Position numbers and translations under genes: made by a program. The notes under the pieces were generated by a model. It worked only from the letters and a program-made list of their open reading frames with translations, made no database searches and was not told the origin of the DNA. This document shows, piece by piece, positions 1-12,760 of a DNA stretch of 64,000 nt (positions are counted from its first letter, which is position 1; each line of letters opens with the position of its first letter). Source of the DNA: Eonycteris spelaea (taxonomy: Eukaryota; Chordata; Mammalia; Chiroptera; Pteropodidae); NCBI GenBank assembly GCA_003508835.1, contig PUFA01000105.1:2232001-2296000 (forward strand), written 5' to 3'.

Positions 1-1990
1 GATTAGGAGATAGACATATTCTTTTGAGGGCCATCAATTTATCCACTACAGAGGTGACAGAATTTAAAAACAGTAGATTTTCACCTGTCTGAAATGGTTG
101 GAGTGCAGTCTTGCCTGAAGTGGAGTAGATTAAATTACTCTTCAAGGCTATTCTCAATTAATTCTATAATTTCATAATTATGTCAGAGTTTGGGTTTCCA
201 AGAAGAGAAATTCTAGGCAAACCATGAGTAAGTAAATACGAGGTATTCTATTTACAATAGATTTAAATTCACAAAAATGTTTTATTCTTAAGGTTGATAA
301 TATATTTTCATACTCAACTTTTGACTGATAAATTTTTTTTTAATATCCAGGAATTTATTGAATGATATAAATCTCAAAGAGAGGCCAACTTATAGCCTGA
401 GTTGATATTTAGTTAGTATCTTCTGAAAGCACTTGTGTTATACAGGTCAGACCTAGGCAGTTAAAAAATTTTAAAGACATAACAGGTGTTAAAGTCTTAG
501 AGTAGATATTTTATCTTTTCTGTATCTGTGCCAACTCTCTGCCTTATCCCCAATACACAGTTTGAAAAATTCCCATGTGTTCTGAAAGACTCATTCTAGT
601 GAAGCCCTTGATTTAACCAAACTGAAAATAATTTTATCACTTTTTTTCTTATAAAAGCACAGATCTTTTAAGTTTATAATTTTCAGGTATCTAAATTATA
701 TACGATATAAATTATATAAGGTATATTACATACACTTCAAAATAGGTATAAATTATGATAGACTTGGGATGTTTTGGGGGATATTGTGGCTAATTCTGGT
801 ATACATTCTCAAGAAGCAAAGAATTCAATAATATGATATCTACATATAAACTTCCAACATGTAACATCTCTAGAAAAATATCTTCCAACAATATCAACAA
901 TTACATCATACTCTAACTTTTTGGTATTTTAGAAAGTCCAGAAAGGAAAAAGTAATGAGGTCAAGTTCAGTGATTTCTTCAGCCTTCATAAATAGTCAAA
1001 TATTTACTAAGGTGACACATAGGACATCCTGCAATTTAAACACTGCATCTAACACACAGGAGTTAATTGATTCCATGTATGACCTAAATTCTTTTTTCCT
1101 TCTTGACATTTCTCATTCATTAGAGAAGCATGTGTATGACCTAGAGACTTATTCTAAGAATTAGTCAATGACTTTTATGGGCAAGAACTGTTTTTCACTG
1201 TTTTAAACCTCACACACAAAAAAAAACTATTCTCAGCAGAAGCATCAAGAAAAAATTGATGTGTCATAGTCCCATCATTAGGAGTGCCACAAATATTGTA
1301 TTTCTAACAGTAGTTCGAGTACAGAAGTTGGAAAATAATCTGTCCTTTCTATTTGCCACCATCCCTCTTCATTCCTCTAGAACAAAATCCTTCTTTTCTT
1401 ATAAACTACCTCCCGCTTTTCTTGGGTCCACTGTCCACAAAAGAATTTGTCCTCCTCTCTACAGAGTGTACAACTTGAGCTGTTCAGAGTACTCCAAATG
1501 CCTAGACACACTAATTAGTGCAGGTATGGACAATTGGCCGAACAGGGTCAGTAAGAGCCATTTGTAGGACTGAAATAAATGCTAGGGAGAAAGAAATATT
1601 TCTTTTCATTCCAGGATCATCGGTGCTAAGGACTTTTAGAAGCCTGGTGCTACCAGAGCCATTTTTTGCCACCGGGGAGAAAATATGCTAGAAAGTAAAT
1701 CGACACATAGGAAAACAGAGCTGATGGAGGGAGAATGTCCAGTTTTACCCTTGTCTTTTCCATTACTTGGGGACAATAAAGTCCAATTTGAGGTTGAATT
1801 TCTGTCCGTTGCAACTGAAAAAGGTCTGTTAACACACAGCATGGTGTACTAGAATGTATTCAGGTTAATATCATAATAATATCACTCCTACTTTCTAGAT
1901 ATATTTTCTTAAGTGGATAAAGGTAAATTTCCAAATAGCCTGAAATCAATCACATCGCTGTGTCTATACTCATTGAGTATCAGACATGTA
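1..1990. other. Unassigned AT-rich non-coding sequence
   Basis: No repeat family, exon or RNA gene is recognised here. Short open frames at 955-1164 (+), 1256-1567 (+) and 1636-1842 (-) have no recognisable domain, and their composition matches the surrounding AT-rich DNA, so I treat them as chance. Confidence 0.6.
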
Positions 1991-2045
1991 ACCATTATAC
2001 ATTACATGTCTCTTAATTGACACACACACGCACACACACACTTCA
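1991..2045. repeat. Short (CA)n microsatellite
   Basis: A run of CA dinucleotides with one CG interruption lies at about 2021-2041. It is typical of mammalian genomes. The DNA just upstream is AT-rich and unassigned. Confidence 0.85.
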
Positions 2046-3169
2046 GAGTATTGCCCTAATACACCTTAGCAGAAAGTACTACTAGAGTTGTTTATTCAAC
2101 AAGCAAAACTGACTGTCCAACAACATAATGTTTGAATTTCCTTCCAATAATACTAACCATTGGGTAACTTGTTTATTTCTGCATCGTTATTTTTTTTATT
2201 TTCTTGCCTTCTAATTTTGATTGTCTAATATGACATCTCCTACATCATACAATATTAAAAAACAATGAATACAAATTTTCAAAGATTTTGTGACGTGACA
2301 GCTTCTCTATGCTGAAGCTCACAGAATGGAAATTATCATTGATCCAAAATAAAATCAAACATTTGTTCAAGCCCTTAGTCAATTTGCAATATTTTGCTAA
2401 GTCAACTAAATAAGCAGTTTTCTTTGAAGAAAGACAGTAAACAATTTCACCTGATCTTAGATTGTGTTACTGACGCTTCTTAAAGAAAGTGTCTAAGGGG
2501 ATGCTTCCTTTAAAAGTGAAAAAGATGGAGCAAAATCTCTTTCAGATCATTCTCAGTGGTAAAACGAATTCTTCTATTAACCTCTTTCTCTCTGCTATGA
2601 TGTATTATTAACAATGGGAAGACATTGTCGATGGTATGTATGCTATCAATAGCATTGTGGGATACCATTTATTTTACTTTAGGGAGAGTTTATTTTATCT
2701 TGGGCCAACTTGGAAAGCTTTTCAGAAGCCACCAGCACACTGGCTTTCTTCTTATTAGATAAAAGCAAGGACACTCCTTAGACACATTGATCGGGAGTTA
2801 TTCAAAGACTGGGTTGGGGAAGAGAGAATTTCCTTCCTCATTGCAGAGAAACTGTCATATCATATCAATACATTGAGAATCTGCAAAGCTTTTTTAAATT
2901 GAGAATGTCAGTAGGAAATTTCTTATTTTTTGAGGTGTAAACTGGAAATAGAAAGATGAAGTTTCATCAGAACAAAAAAAAAGAATAAAATAAAAATCAA
3001 GTGTATTGTCACCTTTAAACGCCAATGTATTCTAAAGTAAATAGTGAAAAACTGGATTTAAACCATACCATTACTTGAGCGTCTTTAATGACTTATTTGT
3101 AATTCATAAGTTGTAGGTTAAAATCTACTGTTCACTCATAGAGTGCTAAGCACGTAGCTCCCAAGGGAT
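2046..3169. other. Unassigned AT-rich sequence
   Basis: Nothing recognisable was found. A short A-run near 2970-2983 is not flanked by a clear retroelement. Confidence 0.55.
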
Positions 3170-3175
3170 AATTTC

Positions 3176-3382
3176 CTGGCAAACTTTTTATTTAAATAAC
3201 TGGATAATAAATATTTTAGGCTCCATGGGCAATTTAGTCTTTTCTAAACTCTACCAGGTACATGAGAGCATACACAGACAATACACAAATAAATGTATAT
3301 GTTCCAATAAAACTTTATCTACATAATCAGGTGGTGGGCCATATATAGCCCATATTTTAGAGTTTGCCACTCCTGCTCTATG
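3176..3382 (+). mobile_element. Non-autonomous hAT (Charlie-like) DNA transposon relic
   Basis: The interior has the wording of a common old mammalian hAT-type element: tattttaggctccatgggc, then ttccaataaaactttat, then ggtggtgggcc. Terminal inverted repeats are visible: tggcaaact at 3178-3186 and its perfect complement agtttgcca at 3363-3371. The length of about 200 bp fits a MITE-like derivative that needed transposase from elsewhere. The exact subfamily is not certain. It is a fossil with no coding capacity. Confidence 0.75.
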
Positions 3383-4260
3383 CCAAAATCTAAATTATGT
3401 AAGCTGCTAAAAGTAGGATGATTTATATATTTAATAAATAGAAAATTTTCCTTAAAATCAGATGAATTATCTATCTAAATTTATCAATAACATGTTTTAA
3501 TCTATTCTTCCTAAAAGTTGTTCTCATAAGGCCTAGGCTTCTTTGGTGAAGAAAAAAAGAGAATAAATGTGAAGAAAAGAGGATGATTGGCCATGCTCTG
3601 ATTTGAAGCAGACCAACTCTGCTTTTGTCTAGTCTATATATTTGAGTTGTGCAAAATTTCATTTAAAAGAAGATTCTACTTGGAAAGACTGAAAATTCAC
3701 TGCTCTAAATTATTAGTATGAGTCACATCTAGTCCTGTTCTCTACTTAGGATTATATGTGCATTAAGGTCACAGGCACAGATGCCTCAGCTGTAGAACTC
3801 GTGTGTAGGATATTTTAGGAGATGATTATTTGAGATCAAGACCTATACACTTGTCCAATGTCTTAATAGAGAATCGTAGAGAGCCAAGAAATAACAACAG
3901 GAGACAGACGTTAGCAGTGTCAAGACAAACACACAGTCAACCGAGTGCTTGTAATCACTAACTTGTGATCTAGAAATTTCTAAATTAATAAATTTCACCA
4001 CACGAGTGGCTTGTCATTCACATGTGGTTTCATCCTATGTATTAACACATGTAAGATTTCAACAACCCTGACTAGCCTCCAGAAATAATGGTTTCTGCTA
4101 GCCTTATGTTTCTCATCAAGTTAGACTCTTGAAAAAAAATTTTAACAGACTATCTTTAAATAATAACGGTTCTCCACAAAATGTAAGTAGAAACATCAAA
4201 TAATATCATTTAACTAGAGAAGAATCCTGTGTGCCTGCAAAGAAAAGCTAACTAAAAGAG
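3383..4260. other. Unassigned sequence
   Basis: No exon or repeat is recognised. A minus-strand open frame at 3471-3662 (63 codons) has no recognisable domain. Confidence 0.5.
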
Positions 4261-4261
4261 A

Positions 4262-4356
4262 GTGTGTGCGTATGTGTGTGTGTGTGTGTGTTTGTACAAG
4301 CTTGTGTGCACGCATGCAGAGAGACAGAGAGAGAGAGAGAGAGGAGAAAAAGAGAG
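4262..4356. repeat. Compound (TG)n - (GA)n microsatellite
   Basis: A TG run at 4262-4291 is followed by a short spacer and a GA run at about 4319-4356. The minus-strand open frame at 4214-4471 is a translation of this low-complexity DNA and is not a gene. Confidence 0.9.
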
Positions 4357-5650
4357 ATTCATATTCCTTACAGGTGTGTGAACATGAACTTGTAACAATA
4401 TGAAAATAATAGAATGAATGAAGACAAGCAGGGAGGAAGTAGGAGCCTATGCTCAAAGGGTGGGCAAACAATTGTAGTAACCAAAAGATTTTCTCAGATC
4501 GTTGGTAGTTTTAGATCTAAAGTGATTCCATCAAAACACACATTAAATACCAAAACAACAAGGCAAATTACAACATCTACAGCATTCTGAATTAAACTAC
4601 ATTATCCTTCCTCACTCATTCCTGGGAGGCTTATCACAATAGCAACCACATGCATTAAAAACAGTGTTGCCCTTCAAGTCTGCAATTCACTTCTTCCCAT
4701 ACAATGATAGGATTTGAAACTGCCCTTGGCTCCAACAATTGGTAAGATGTTCTGCATTAATTCTTGCATTGATATCCTCTGAAGGCAAAGATGGGATCCT
4801 ATTGCATTCACAATTAGCAGAAGTGCCCAAGGCAACAGCTTTGACAAAGACCACAGTACAGCATAAGTTAGTATTGATAGTTTTTCTTTCAGTGAAGTTG
4901 TGAGTGCACGGTCACCATCTGGGAAACATATCAGTGCACCGAGATCAACGATCATGAGAATTTATGCAGAATTAATGTTTGCTAATACATCAAATCTGAA
5001 AGAAACTTGATAAAACAGTTAAATATGGTATTTATTACATGTAGAAAGAGGTTTGAAATTGATGTAAAAAGGTGACTAGATTACAACTGAAACTCAATTT
5101 CAGTAAATATCTATATTTAAAAGCCCATAATAATTATTGGATGTGTAGTCTAGCTTTAAACGAACTGAGATTAATATTGCACTATGCAATGAATAAATGC
5201 TAATATTGTATTATGCATTTAGGAAAGACTAATTAGTTGTCAAAAGCAATTTTTCTGAAACTTCTCACAGTGTAGCAAGAGATGTGTAACATATATTACA
5301 TACAGTGACTGATGGTGGAGTCTGAAAGATGTACCAGCAAAATAAAGCCAGACATCAGTGAAATGCTCCCAGTGTGAGCTGTCTGTCTCTTCCCTGTCAT
5401 TTCCCTATTACTACACCATGGCACTCCACATGGCAGAGGACTATTACACTTCGCCAGTAGGAGCCACCCCAAAGAAACAGATTTCTATATCCCAGAAGTT
5501 TTAACTTTGTAAGTATTCATGGCAATCCCTTTTTTCCTCTGGGAAATCTAAAAAGGGTCATAAAGACTGATGACATTTAAACATATATACATATTGTCAA
5601 AGAATTTTCTAACCAGAGAATTGCAGACTTTGAAACAGCCAACATTGGTA
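4357..5650. other. Unassigned sequence with one 93-codon minus-strand ORF
   Basis: The open frame on the minus strand at 4674-4955 has a fairly normal amino-acid mix, but I recognise no family. There is no splice or poly(A) context, and the reading frame closes on both sides. A decayed processed pseudogene is possible but not shown. The rest of the stretch holds nothing recognisable. Confidence 0.45.
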
Positions 5651-5654
5651 AATA

Positions 5655-5805
5655 TTCCTTTGTTAACCTCTCTGCTTCAATGTCTTTCTTTGTAAAACAT
5701 AATAGTAAAGACTAAAGTAAGTGAAGACTAAATGAGTTAGTATATATGACCTCAAATTGTCGTAGAGATGCACCTCAGAATTTAGAGTTATTATCTTTCT
5801 TCCAG
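5655..5805 (-). repeat. MIR SINE, antisense
   Basis: Read on the plus strand this follows the reverse complement of the MIR core: a degenerate 'tttctttgtaaaac' (normally the 'tcatctgtaaaatg' segment), then gactaaatgagttagtatat, then a 'cctcag..ttagagttattatc' tail. MIRs are ancient tRNA-derived SINEs shared by all mammals. The copy is heavily diverged. Confidence 0.7.
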
Positions 5806-6146
5806 AGAGATAACAGAGTACATATACCACGTGTTATGTAACACTGCAATCAACACACTATTTCTGTAGAGTCTGTAGTATTTACCGTAAATGGGATAAA
5901 AATTATAAATTACAAACTGTTCATTTAGGACAGTTCTTGCCACCAAGTGAGTTCATGTCACATCTGCTCTTGCTGCTAATTGAGCTTTAAAAAGTTTGAA
6001 TTCTAAAATTCAAAAAAATTTTTAAAGTTTTTAAATTATTGAATCATAGACAAGAAATTGCAGTCCTGTATATGTAGGGCATTTAGACACTTAGCACAGT
6101 GTCTGGCATATAGTAAGCATTAAGCATATAATTTAAATTGTTATGT
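5806..6146. other. AT-rich sequence with a possible L2/MIR 3' scrap
   Basis: The stretch cacagtgtctggcatatag at about 6097-6115 followed by taagcatt resembles the shared 3' end of L2/MIR elements in plus orientation. The match is too short to assign firmly. Confidence 0.4.
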
Positions 6147-6182
6147 TTTATTATTATTTATTATTATTATTATTATTATTAT
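6147..6182. repeat. (TTA)n microsatellite
   Basis: About eleven TTA/ATT units with one interruption. A T-rich CCTT stretch follows at 6220-6250. Confidence 0.9.
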
Positions 6183-6830
6183 ACAACTTGGAACTTAAGA
6201 AGGTAATGTGTTCATCCCTTTTTTCCTTCCTTCCTTTTTTTCTCTTTTTCGACAAATAAATATCCAGAGCATTTTATTTATAAAGCTCAATTCTACATGA
6301 TGTGATAATTTGCCAAGAATAGCATTTACATAAAATACAATTCCTTTCCCGGGACCAGGGACCAGTAAGAGTCCTAAACACATTACTTTTTATTGTTGCG
6401 TAAATTGTTTATCGCTGGAAACAAAAATCATTGCCTTTTATAGCCATACTCAGCAGTTATCACCCATACATTTAAAAAGTCAATAATTGAGTTAAATTAA
6501 CAAATGGCAGCTATATTAATTGTGTTACTTTTATTGTTGCCATAATTTTAATTACCAAATTTTTCTCTGATCACCACTTATGACAGGAATAATGAAAAAC
6601 TGGCAGATTCTTCATAGTTAAACTATTCTTAGAATAAATAACTAAACAATACATATTTAAGCCTCACTTTGACATTTTCCAAGAAATTTCTCCTCCCTCC
6701 AGAAAAAAAATAATATTTACAATCTAATTTCTAATGTTAAAAAGGACAGGACTGATTTACAAAAAAAAGAACTAGGGTAAAATCCTGTACTTATCCAAAG
6801 AGTATTCATCAAAAATCTTTATTGAATCAC
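6183..6830. other. Unassigned AT-rich sequence
   Basis: No repeat or exon is recognised. The minus-strand open frame at 6195-6383 has no recognisable features. Confidence 0.5.
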
Positions 6831-7128
6831 ATTTTAAATATAAATATATTTAAATATTAAATAAATATATAAAATTAAATATATATAAATATATACAGCA
6901 TAGAGACTACAGCTTATAATACTGTACTCTATATTGGAAAGTCATTGAGAGAGTAGATCTTAAAAGTTTTTACTACAAGAAAAAAATTGTCATTATGTGT
7001 TGTTATGGATGTTCACTAGATGAGTTATTGTGGTGATCATTTCACAATATGTACAAATACTGAATAATCATGCTGTATATCTGAAACCAGTGTAATGTCA
7101 TATGTCAAATATATCTAAATAAAAAAAA
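6831..7128 (+). mobile_element. L1 retrotransposon 3' end (3' UTR only)
   Basis: From about 6890 the sequence follows the L1 3' UTR of laurasiatherian mammals: 'actctatattggaaag', 'gtggtgatcatttcacaata', 'gctgtatatctgaaaccagt', then an A-rich end near 7120. It is 5'-truncated with no ORF2. The left part, 6831-6890, is AT simple sequence. It is immobile. Confidence 0.8.
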
Positions 7129-7232
7129 CCTAAATCTTTATTAAATAGTATTTATACTCAAGAGGTGAAAATCTTCAAAGCATTCCCCACTAATTCCATA
7201 AGGAAGTTATGTGTGTGTAGCTCAAATCTGTA

Positions 7233-7289
7233 TCAAAAAACAAACAAACAAACAAACAAAATAAACAAAACAAACAAACAAACAAACAA
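7233..7289. repeat. (AAAC)n microsatellite
   Basis: About 57 bp of CAAA units with one internal break. The plus-strand open frame at 7165-7365 that covers it is an artefact of this repeat. Confidence 0.95.
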
Positions 7290-7799
7290 GAACTGCATTT
7301 GGGGCAACATGTTTGCTATGCCTTTTAACATAACAGCAATTAATCACACTCCAGGCTTTCCCTAAATTAAGTTCTAACTTCTAAACGGAATAGACCCTTT
7401 TACTGAAAGTGGCTTCGCAATTTTTCCAAGTTGGTCAACTGTTGTACTAACTTTGTTGAGATCTAGTTAAAAGACTAACATGAATTTTTTTTGCATTTAT
7501 AACTAATATTGCCTATTTTGAATATAATACTCATTGAATTGGAGATAATGACTCTTACGTCCTAGAGAGTGGGTACAATTAATTTCATTGAACATTTAAT
7601 TTCACTAACCACTACTTACCCAATAAAGATAGGTAAAGGTTGTTCAACCTGTTAAACAACATCCAATGGTAACATTATTTGCTCTTAAGCTATCACAAAT
7701 TAGGAGGAAAACAAAAATTGATGTAGAGAATCACATCTATACGTTTTCATAGGTAGTAAACTATAGCAGATTCATCTTAAAATTCTTTCCTTAAAAATC
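7290..7799. other. Unassigned sequence
   Basis: Nothing recognisable on either strand. Confidence 0.5.
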
Positions 7800-7804
7800 C
7801 ACAG

Positions 7805-7970
7805 GAGCCATTTATTAATCATTTTCTAAACAGCTAGATACAGGTTATTTAGCATGTGTTATCTTATTTAATTCTCCTAGTAACTCTTAAGGAGAAAGTC
7901 CTTAAAGAGGTATAAGCATCATCCTGAACTCCAGAATTATTATTGATAGATCAAATTATCTCTTATTAAG
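7805..7970 (+). repeat. MIR SINE relic, sense
   Basis: The order of blocks is that of MIR: a decayed 'tagatacaggttatt' region, then gtgttatcttatttaattct, then 'ctagtaactc', then 'aggtataagcatcatcctgaa'-like wording. Strongly diverged. Confidence 0.65.
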
Positions 7971-8194
7971 AGAGGTCTTAGGTCCAGACATCAGGGGATA
8001 CTCTGACATTCCTAGGGTGTTGTTACTAGTTGAAATAATTTGCCTCCCTAGAAAAGGAAAGACCCAAATTCCTCTAAGGCCCCACAGTAGCTCTAGAACA
8101 AGTAACTGGGCTGTGTCCATCATGGATGGGAGTTGAGTCAGATTTTATCCTCAGGTAAGGTCAGAATCACCTACTCCACTTAGTTTTGCAATTG

Positions 8195-8690
8195 CGCTAT
8201 TACTGTGGCACATTCATACAATAGCATAGTCTGAATAGAAAAGCAATAGAAAGAAACAGAACAGAGTAATGTGATATGGCACATGTGATAAATCCAACAA
8301 GAAATGTTGAACAGAATCAAATTGCAGAATATATACAGTATATTAAGTACATGTCATTTAAAATATGCAGAATATTTTATATGAATATATACATATGTAG
8401 TAAAAATATAAATAAGAACAATCAAGAGCAAATTCAGCACGGCTGTATCTCAGGAAAGGGAGAGAGATGAATGACATCATGGAAGGAAAACAGAGGGTTC
8501 CAACCCAATCTAAGATATTTTCTTTCTTTAAAATGAAGATCTGATTTATTTATGTAATTATAGCAAAATGGTAAGATTTGTTCACACTAAGTGTGGATGA
8601 TCATATGCATATATTTGTTTTATTAATTGTTATACTTTTATGTTGGACTATTTCATAACTTTAATTTAAAAATGAATGGATATGTGCATG
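8195..8690 (+). mobile_element. Old L1 (L1M-type) 3' end
   Basis: Sense L1M 3' UTR wording is visible: 'ggcacattcatacaatagca', then 'gcagaatatatacagtat', then 'tatgaatatatacatatgta', then a stretch resembling 'ggctgtatctcaggaaaggg', ending in a T-rich block. There is no intact reading frame. The plus-strand frame at 8276-8470 lies inside this relic. Confidence 0.65.
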
Positions 8691-8899
8691 ATGGGAGAAA
8701 AAAGACAAAGGAAGAACGCATGCTATCTAAGGCATTTATCTTGGAAACTAGCAATTTATTACACATCACTCTGGTGTTCTAGCAATCTCTTGATCATCAA
8801 AACAATGCCAGATTTTTCTGAAGATTGAAAAAATTAGATAATATCAAACACTTCGTCTGATTCCAATTCTATATGCTATGTTCTCTCTCTTTAATTATT

Positions 8900-9060
8900 C
8901 CAAAAATTTTGTGATATAGTTATCAACACCCCCATTTGGGGCGGAAGAAAATTCAGATGCAAAGTAATTTGCACAAGATCGTACAGCTGTGGCAGAGCTG
9001 AGACTTAAATCCATCCAGATGTAGATCCAAAGCCCGTTCTCCTGTCAGTCCTACACTGGG
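8900..9060 (+). repeat. MIR SINE, sense
   Basis: The core is clear: 'acacccccatttggggcgga' (the 'tccccattttacagatga' position), 'gcaaagtaatttgcacaag', 'cagctgtggcagagctgaga', and an end that reads ccaaagcccgttctcc. This is one of the better preserved MIRs in the window. Confidence 0.88.
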
Positions 9061-9070
9061 AAACCATAAA

Positions 9071-10440
9071 AATCAGACTGAGTAAGAAAGCAACTCAAGA
9101 GGTAGGTTAGAACTGGAAGAACTAGAGATATCTCTAGAGCAGAGTCAGTAAGAAGCCAGCTTAGGTGGAGAAATGCTTGAAAAGATATCTGAGTCATGCT
9201 TTAAATAAGATCTTATTACTGACTTAGAAGTATAAAATGGAACACAGGTGGTAAATGTTAAAAAGAGAGTGTGAACTCATGGGAGAGAAGGTTCCTTTCC
9301 TCAGAGCAAGAACAAAGAGTGAGATTTATACAAAAAAAAAAAAAAGAAGAAGAAGAAAATAGACAAAAGAGAGAAGAGGTCCAGTGGAAATTTAAAGAGA
9401 TTCAAATCAGGGGAAAAAATTAATCGATAGAAAACATATGTAGGCTATTAAGATATAAAAATAAGGGAGATTGAAGAAGCAAGCATTAGCTTCTGAAATT
9501 TAAATCAAGCCAAACTTTTAAAGCAGAAAGGAGAGCTGAATCATCTGATTTCAAAGGTAGGAAAATTGGAACAAATGATTAAATTGAGAAAAAAATGGGG
9601 AGCAGAATTGTGGTTTGTTTATTTTTAGAGGTTAACTGGAATACTCTTTGAAACATGTATTAAAAGCATCTGATTCCACATAAGAAACTTTGAAAAATAG
9701 AACAGGGAAAATAATTCTGCTTCTGTTTCCTGAGCCTTCTGTAAGCATTTAGGTGGGTGTGTTTGGGTGGAAATATGAGCTTTTTCTTTTTTGAACACCC
9801 TCTCATCCTCCCCCACCCCAACCTGAAATCTTAAAGCTGTGTTTATGACAACTCGATCATTTCTACAGTAACTAAAAAGCTGTCAGCAAAAGAGGATTAT
9901 TACTTACGTTGAGAAATAAGTAACTAAAAAAAACTGTAACCACAAAGAACAGGTTCCTATGCCAATGTTCAAAGTGATAATGCCAAAGCGATGCAAATAC
10001 GGAAAATGTTATGTGCTGGGCAGCCCCAGCTGACCTTCTGGTGATTCGTCTCCAAACTTCATGGAAAGGGTTCTGCAATTTAACCCAATACAGTCAGACT
10101 TTGATATATTTTGCCAATTCCTCAGTCACAAACTTGTCAGTGGGTATCCAAACTCAATAGAAGGCATCGGGGGCACTGTGTAAAAGGAATATGAATTCCT
10201 ATGAAGGTTTAGGATGGTCCAAACTCCATCAAAAACCAAGTGAGCTATTTGTTCAATGAACGTTGCCTAGGAGTTCTAGGGGAAACCATGATGTATTACT
10301 ATTTTAAGAAAGCTATCAGCCCATCTGCCAGCATGGTGGTAGAAAAGCCTACCACATGGTTTTCTGCATGAGCTCACTTTCCTTCTCTTTGCTAATTCAA
10401 TTTCAATGCTTCACTCTTCTCTTTTTTCCATTCGTTGCTA
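9071..10440. other. Unassigned sequence with a short A/GAA-rich run
   Basis: An A-run followed by GAA units lies at about 9331-9358. Nothing else is recognised. Minus-strand open frames at 9625-9816 and 9872-10078 show no recognisable domain. Confidence 0.5.
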
Positions 10441-10451
10441 CCAACAGAGGA

Positions 10452-10690
10452 GAGGTTTTTTTGTTGTTTTTTTAATTTACTTTATTTTATTTTATTTCAT
10501 GTTAGTTTAGGTCTATAGTACAATGGTTAGACATTTGTGTAATTTATAAAGTGATCCCCCCGATTACTCTAGTACCCACTCAGCAATATATACAGCCATT
10601 GCAATAATATTGACTATATTTCTTACACCGGACCCTACATCCCTGTGACTATTCTGCAGCTGCTAATTTATACTTCTTCATTCAATAGGG
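10452..10690 (-). mobile_element. L1 3' UTR, antisense
   Basis: The reverse complement of a laurasiatherian L1 3' UTR: a T-rich start at about 10457-10499 (poly(A) side), 'gttagtttaggtctatagta', 'acatttgtgtaatttataaa', 'gtgatcccccc', 'caataatattgactatattt', 'catccctgtgactattctgc'. Truncated, with no ORF2. Confidence 0.85.
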
Positions 10691-11269
10691 AAGGGTTTTA
10701 ATATTATTTATGACAAATTATTTATGTGCTTAATAGGTTATAGATTAAGAAGAAATAACCTTTTTAGCAGGTATGCTATCTCATGTCACAGGAAAAAAAC
10801 TAATTGGAAAAGAAATAATTTATCTACCTTAATTAAATGTTTATCCTAAATAAAAGAAAGCTATGGATTTCCCACTTTACATTTTTTAGTCATGAAAACA
10901 TATCTTAGACTCTGTATTTCAATCAGCCAGAGAGGAAAAGATAAATTGATATGGGAAATATCAACATCATGAAAGCAATTTACTTTTAGTAACAGTAACT
11001 ATGCTACCGGAGAATTAAAGTATTCGAGAAATATTTTTTAATTTTTATGCCATCATTTATATAACTATAAAATAAATTTTAAAATTCAGGATTTTTCTAA
11101 TGCTGACTATATAGAAATATAATGCGAACTTAAAATGTTAGAATTTCTCATTCTTATAATTTTTGGCGATTTACAAGCTGAATTAACATTTTTGAGCCAG
11201 TAGAGGAGCCTGTCAATCATCTTAGAGTTAAGGGGCATATTGGATGCTTTCTTCAAAAGTAGATACAGA
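10691..11269. other. Unassigned AT-rich sequence
   Basis: No recognisable feature. The minus-strand open frame 11107-11334 overlaps the MIR to its right and is not a gene. Confidence 0.5.
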
Positions 11270-11274
11270 AAAAG

Positions 11275-11460
11275 GCGGTGTGGTAGTTTTAAGAATGTAG
11301 AATTGAAGTTAGATGATCTGGAATCTAATGTCACCCTGGCTATTTTACCAGCCAGGTGACCATGGTTAAATCAACCAACACTCAGTTTCTTCATCAGCAA
11401 ATCAGGGACAATACCAACTACACTTCTCTCACAAAATTGTGCGAATCAAATCTAAAACGT
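11275..11460 (-). repeat. MIR SINE, antisense, nearly full core
   Basis: It reads as reverse-complement MIR in the correct order: 'gtggtagttttaagaatgta', 'ccaggtgaccatggttaaat', 'ctcagtttcttcatcagcaa', 'gacaataccaactacacttc', and 'gtgcgaatcaaat' at the right end. Confidence 0.85.
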
Positions 11461-12450
11461 CTATGTGGACACATAGTTGTGCGCATATGCAGGTTCTCCT
11501 TGCCTTGAAAGGATTCGCGTGCATATGGGCGGGGGAAGTAAATGTAGAAATTGGGACAAAATGAGAATACTGAAGTCAGAAAAGCCCAGATGATCAGCAT
11601 GTGGAAATGTATGGCAAAAAAAATATGCAAAACAGTGTCCAAAAGGGAGCTGCACAGTTGGTGGAAACATGGTAAGATTCCAAGACACCAAAGCCAAGAG
11701 ACAGAACCAGGAGAAACTGCAGGATTCATGGGATCTATAAAAGCAATCAGTTACTGCGGCGAGACCAGATTTTTTATGACACTGAAATATTGGAGAAATT
11801 TCTCTAATGAGACCTCAAAAGAGTGTGCACTGTATAAATAAAAATCACCAACGTCCTTCCAACTACTTCTTTGGATCCATAAAACGATGAATTTCACAGG
11901 CCATTTATTGTCATAAATCATAGCATAGGCCAACATAGGCTTATAATATCAAATCGCAGCTTAATAGAAGCAACTTTTTGGCATATCAAAAAAAAAGTGT
12001 AGGGCAGGTACACAGGTCTTAACTGGTGTGAGCACATAACGAATGAAATTGCCCCTCTTCGCCTCTTAATGAGGTTATCATCAGTCTGTGCTCCAGGAGG
12101 GTGCATCAGCCTTACATCCGGGTTCTGGGATTTTCACGATGGCATCATGTGTATGGATAGTTGCTAGCTGGTCTTCTTGTGAGGGAGACTAAGAGTGGAA
12201 ATGACCTCGGCCACCATCTAAATGACAACACCCATTTTCTTTATTTCCACAGTGAGATTTTATAGCGTCCACTCTCTGATACTCCCTGCGTGAGGAGTGT
12301 GAATAGCATCACATGTCTTATTGCCTAATTCAGTAGCAGTCTCTCTCAGGCACCCACTCTCCTGGCTTGGTGAGAGATGTCTGAAGACTCTCTTACTATT
12401 TTCAAATATTAAATTAGCCATATAAGAGTTCTAAATAACACTCTCTTATA
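11461..12450. other. Unassigned, moderately GC-richer sequence
   Basis: Overlapping open frames on both strands (11418-11729 minus, 11551-11841 plus) share the same DNA, which argues for chance. No domain, splice context or repeat is recognised. Confidence 0.5.
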
Positions 12451-12454
12451 AAAT

Positions 12455-12760
12455 AAATATTCATCGATTGTAGAAAGTAAAACATTTAGAAAAGTATGAA
12501 AGTACAATAAATCTGCACTAAGTTATTCTTTAACATTTTGGTGTATATTCTTCTAGACTATAATAGATGTATTAACAGAAAATACATATATAAGAACTAG
12601 GATAAGATAGTAACGATATATATATTCATACATATAATTAGCATCATGCCATATTTAGAGGTGTATACTCATTTTTAATTATAATTCTATAAGAAACATT
12701 TTTTCCTTAAAAAAAATTCTTTAGGAACAATTTTAGTGGATACACCATAATTTTAATTCA
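12455..12760 (+). repeat. Probable ancient interspersed repeat (L1M- or MER-like)
   Basis: Blocks such as 'ttctttaacattttggtgta' and 'tattcttctagactataa' followed by an ATATAT-rich stretch match a widely dispersed mammalian repeat seen beside old L1s. The family is uncertain and the copy is decayed. Confidence 0.45.

Noticed and set aside
4674..4955. 93-codon minus-strand frame with normal-looking composition
   Set aside because: I recognise no family, and there is no retrocopy tail, splice sites or extension. A pseudogene cannot be excluded but is not supported.
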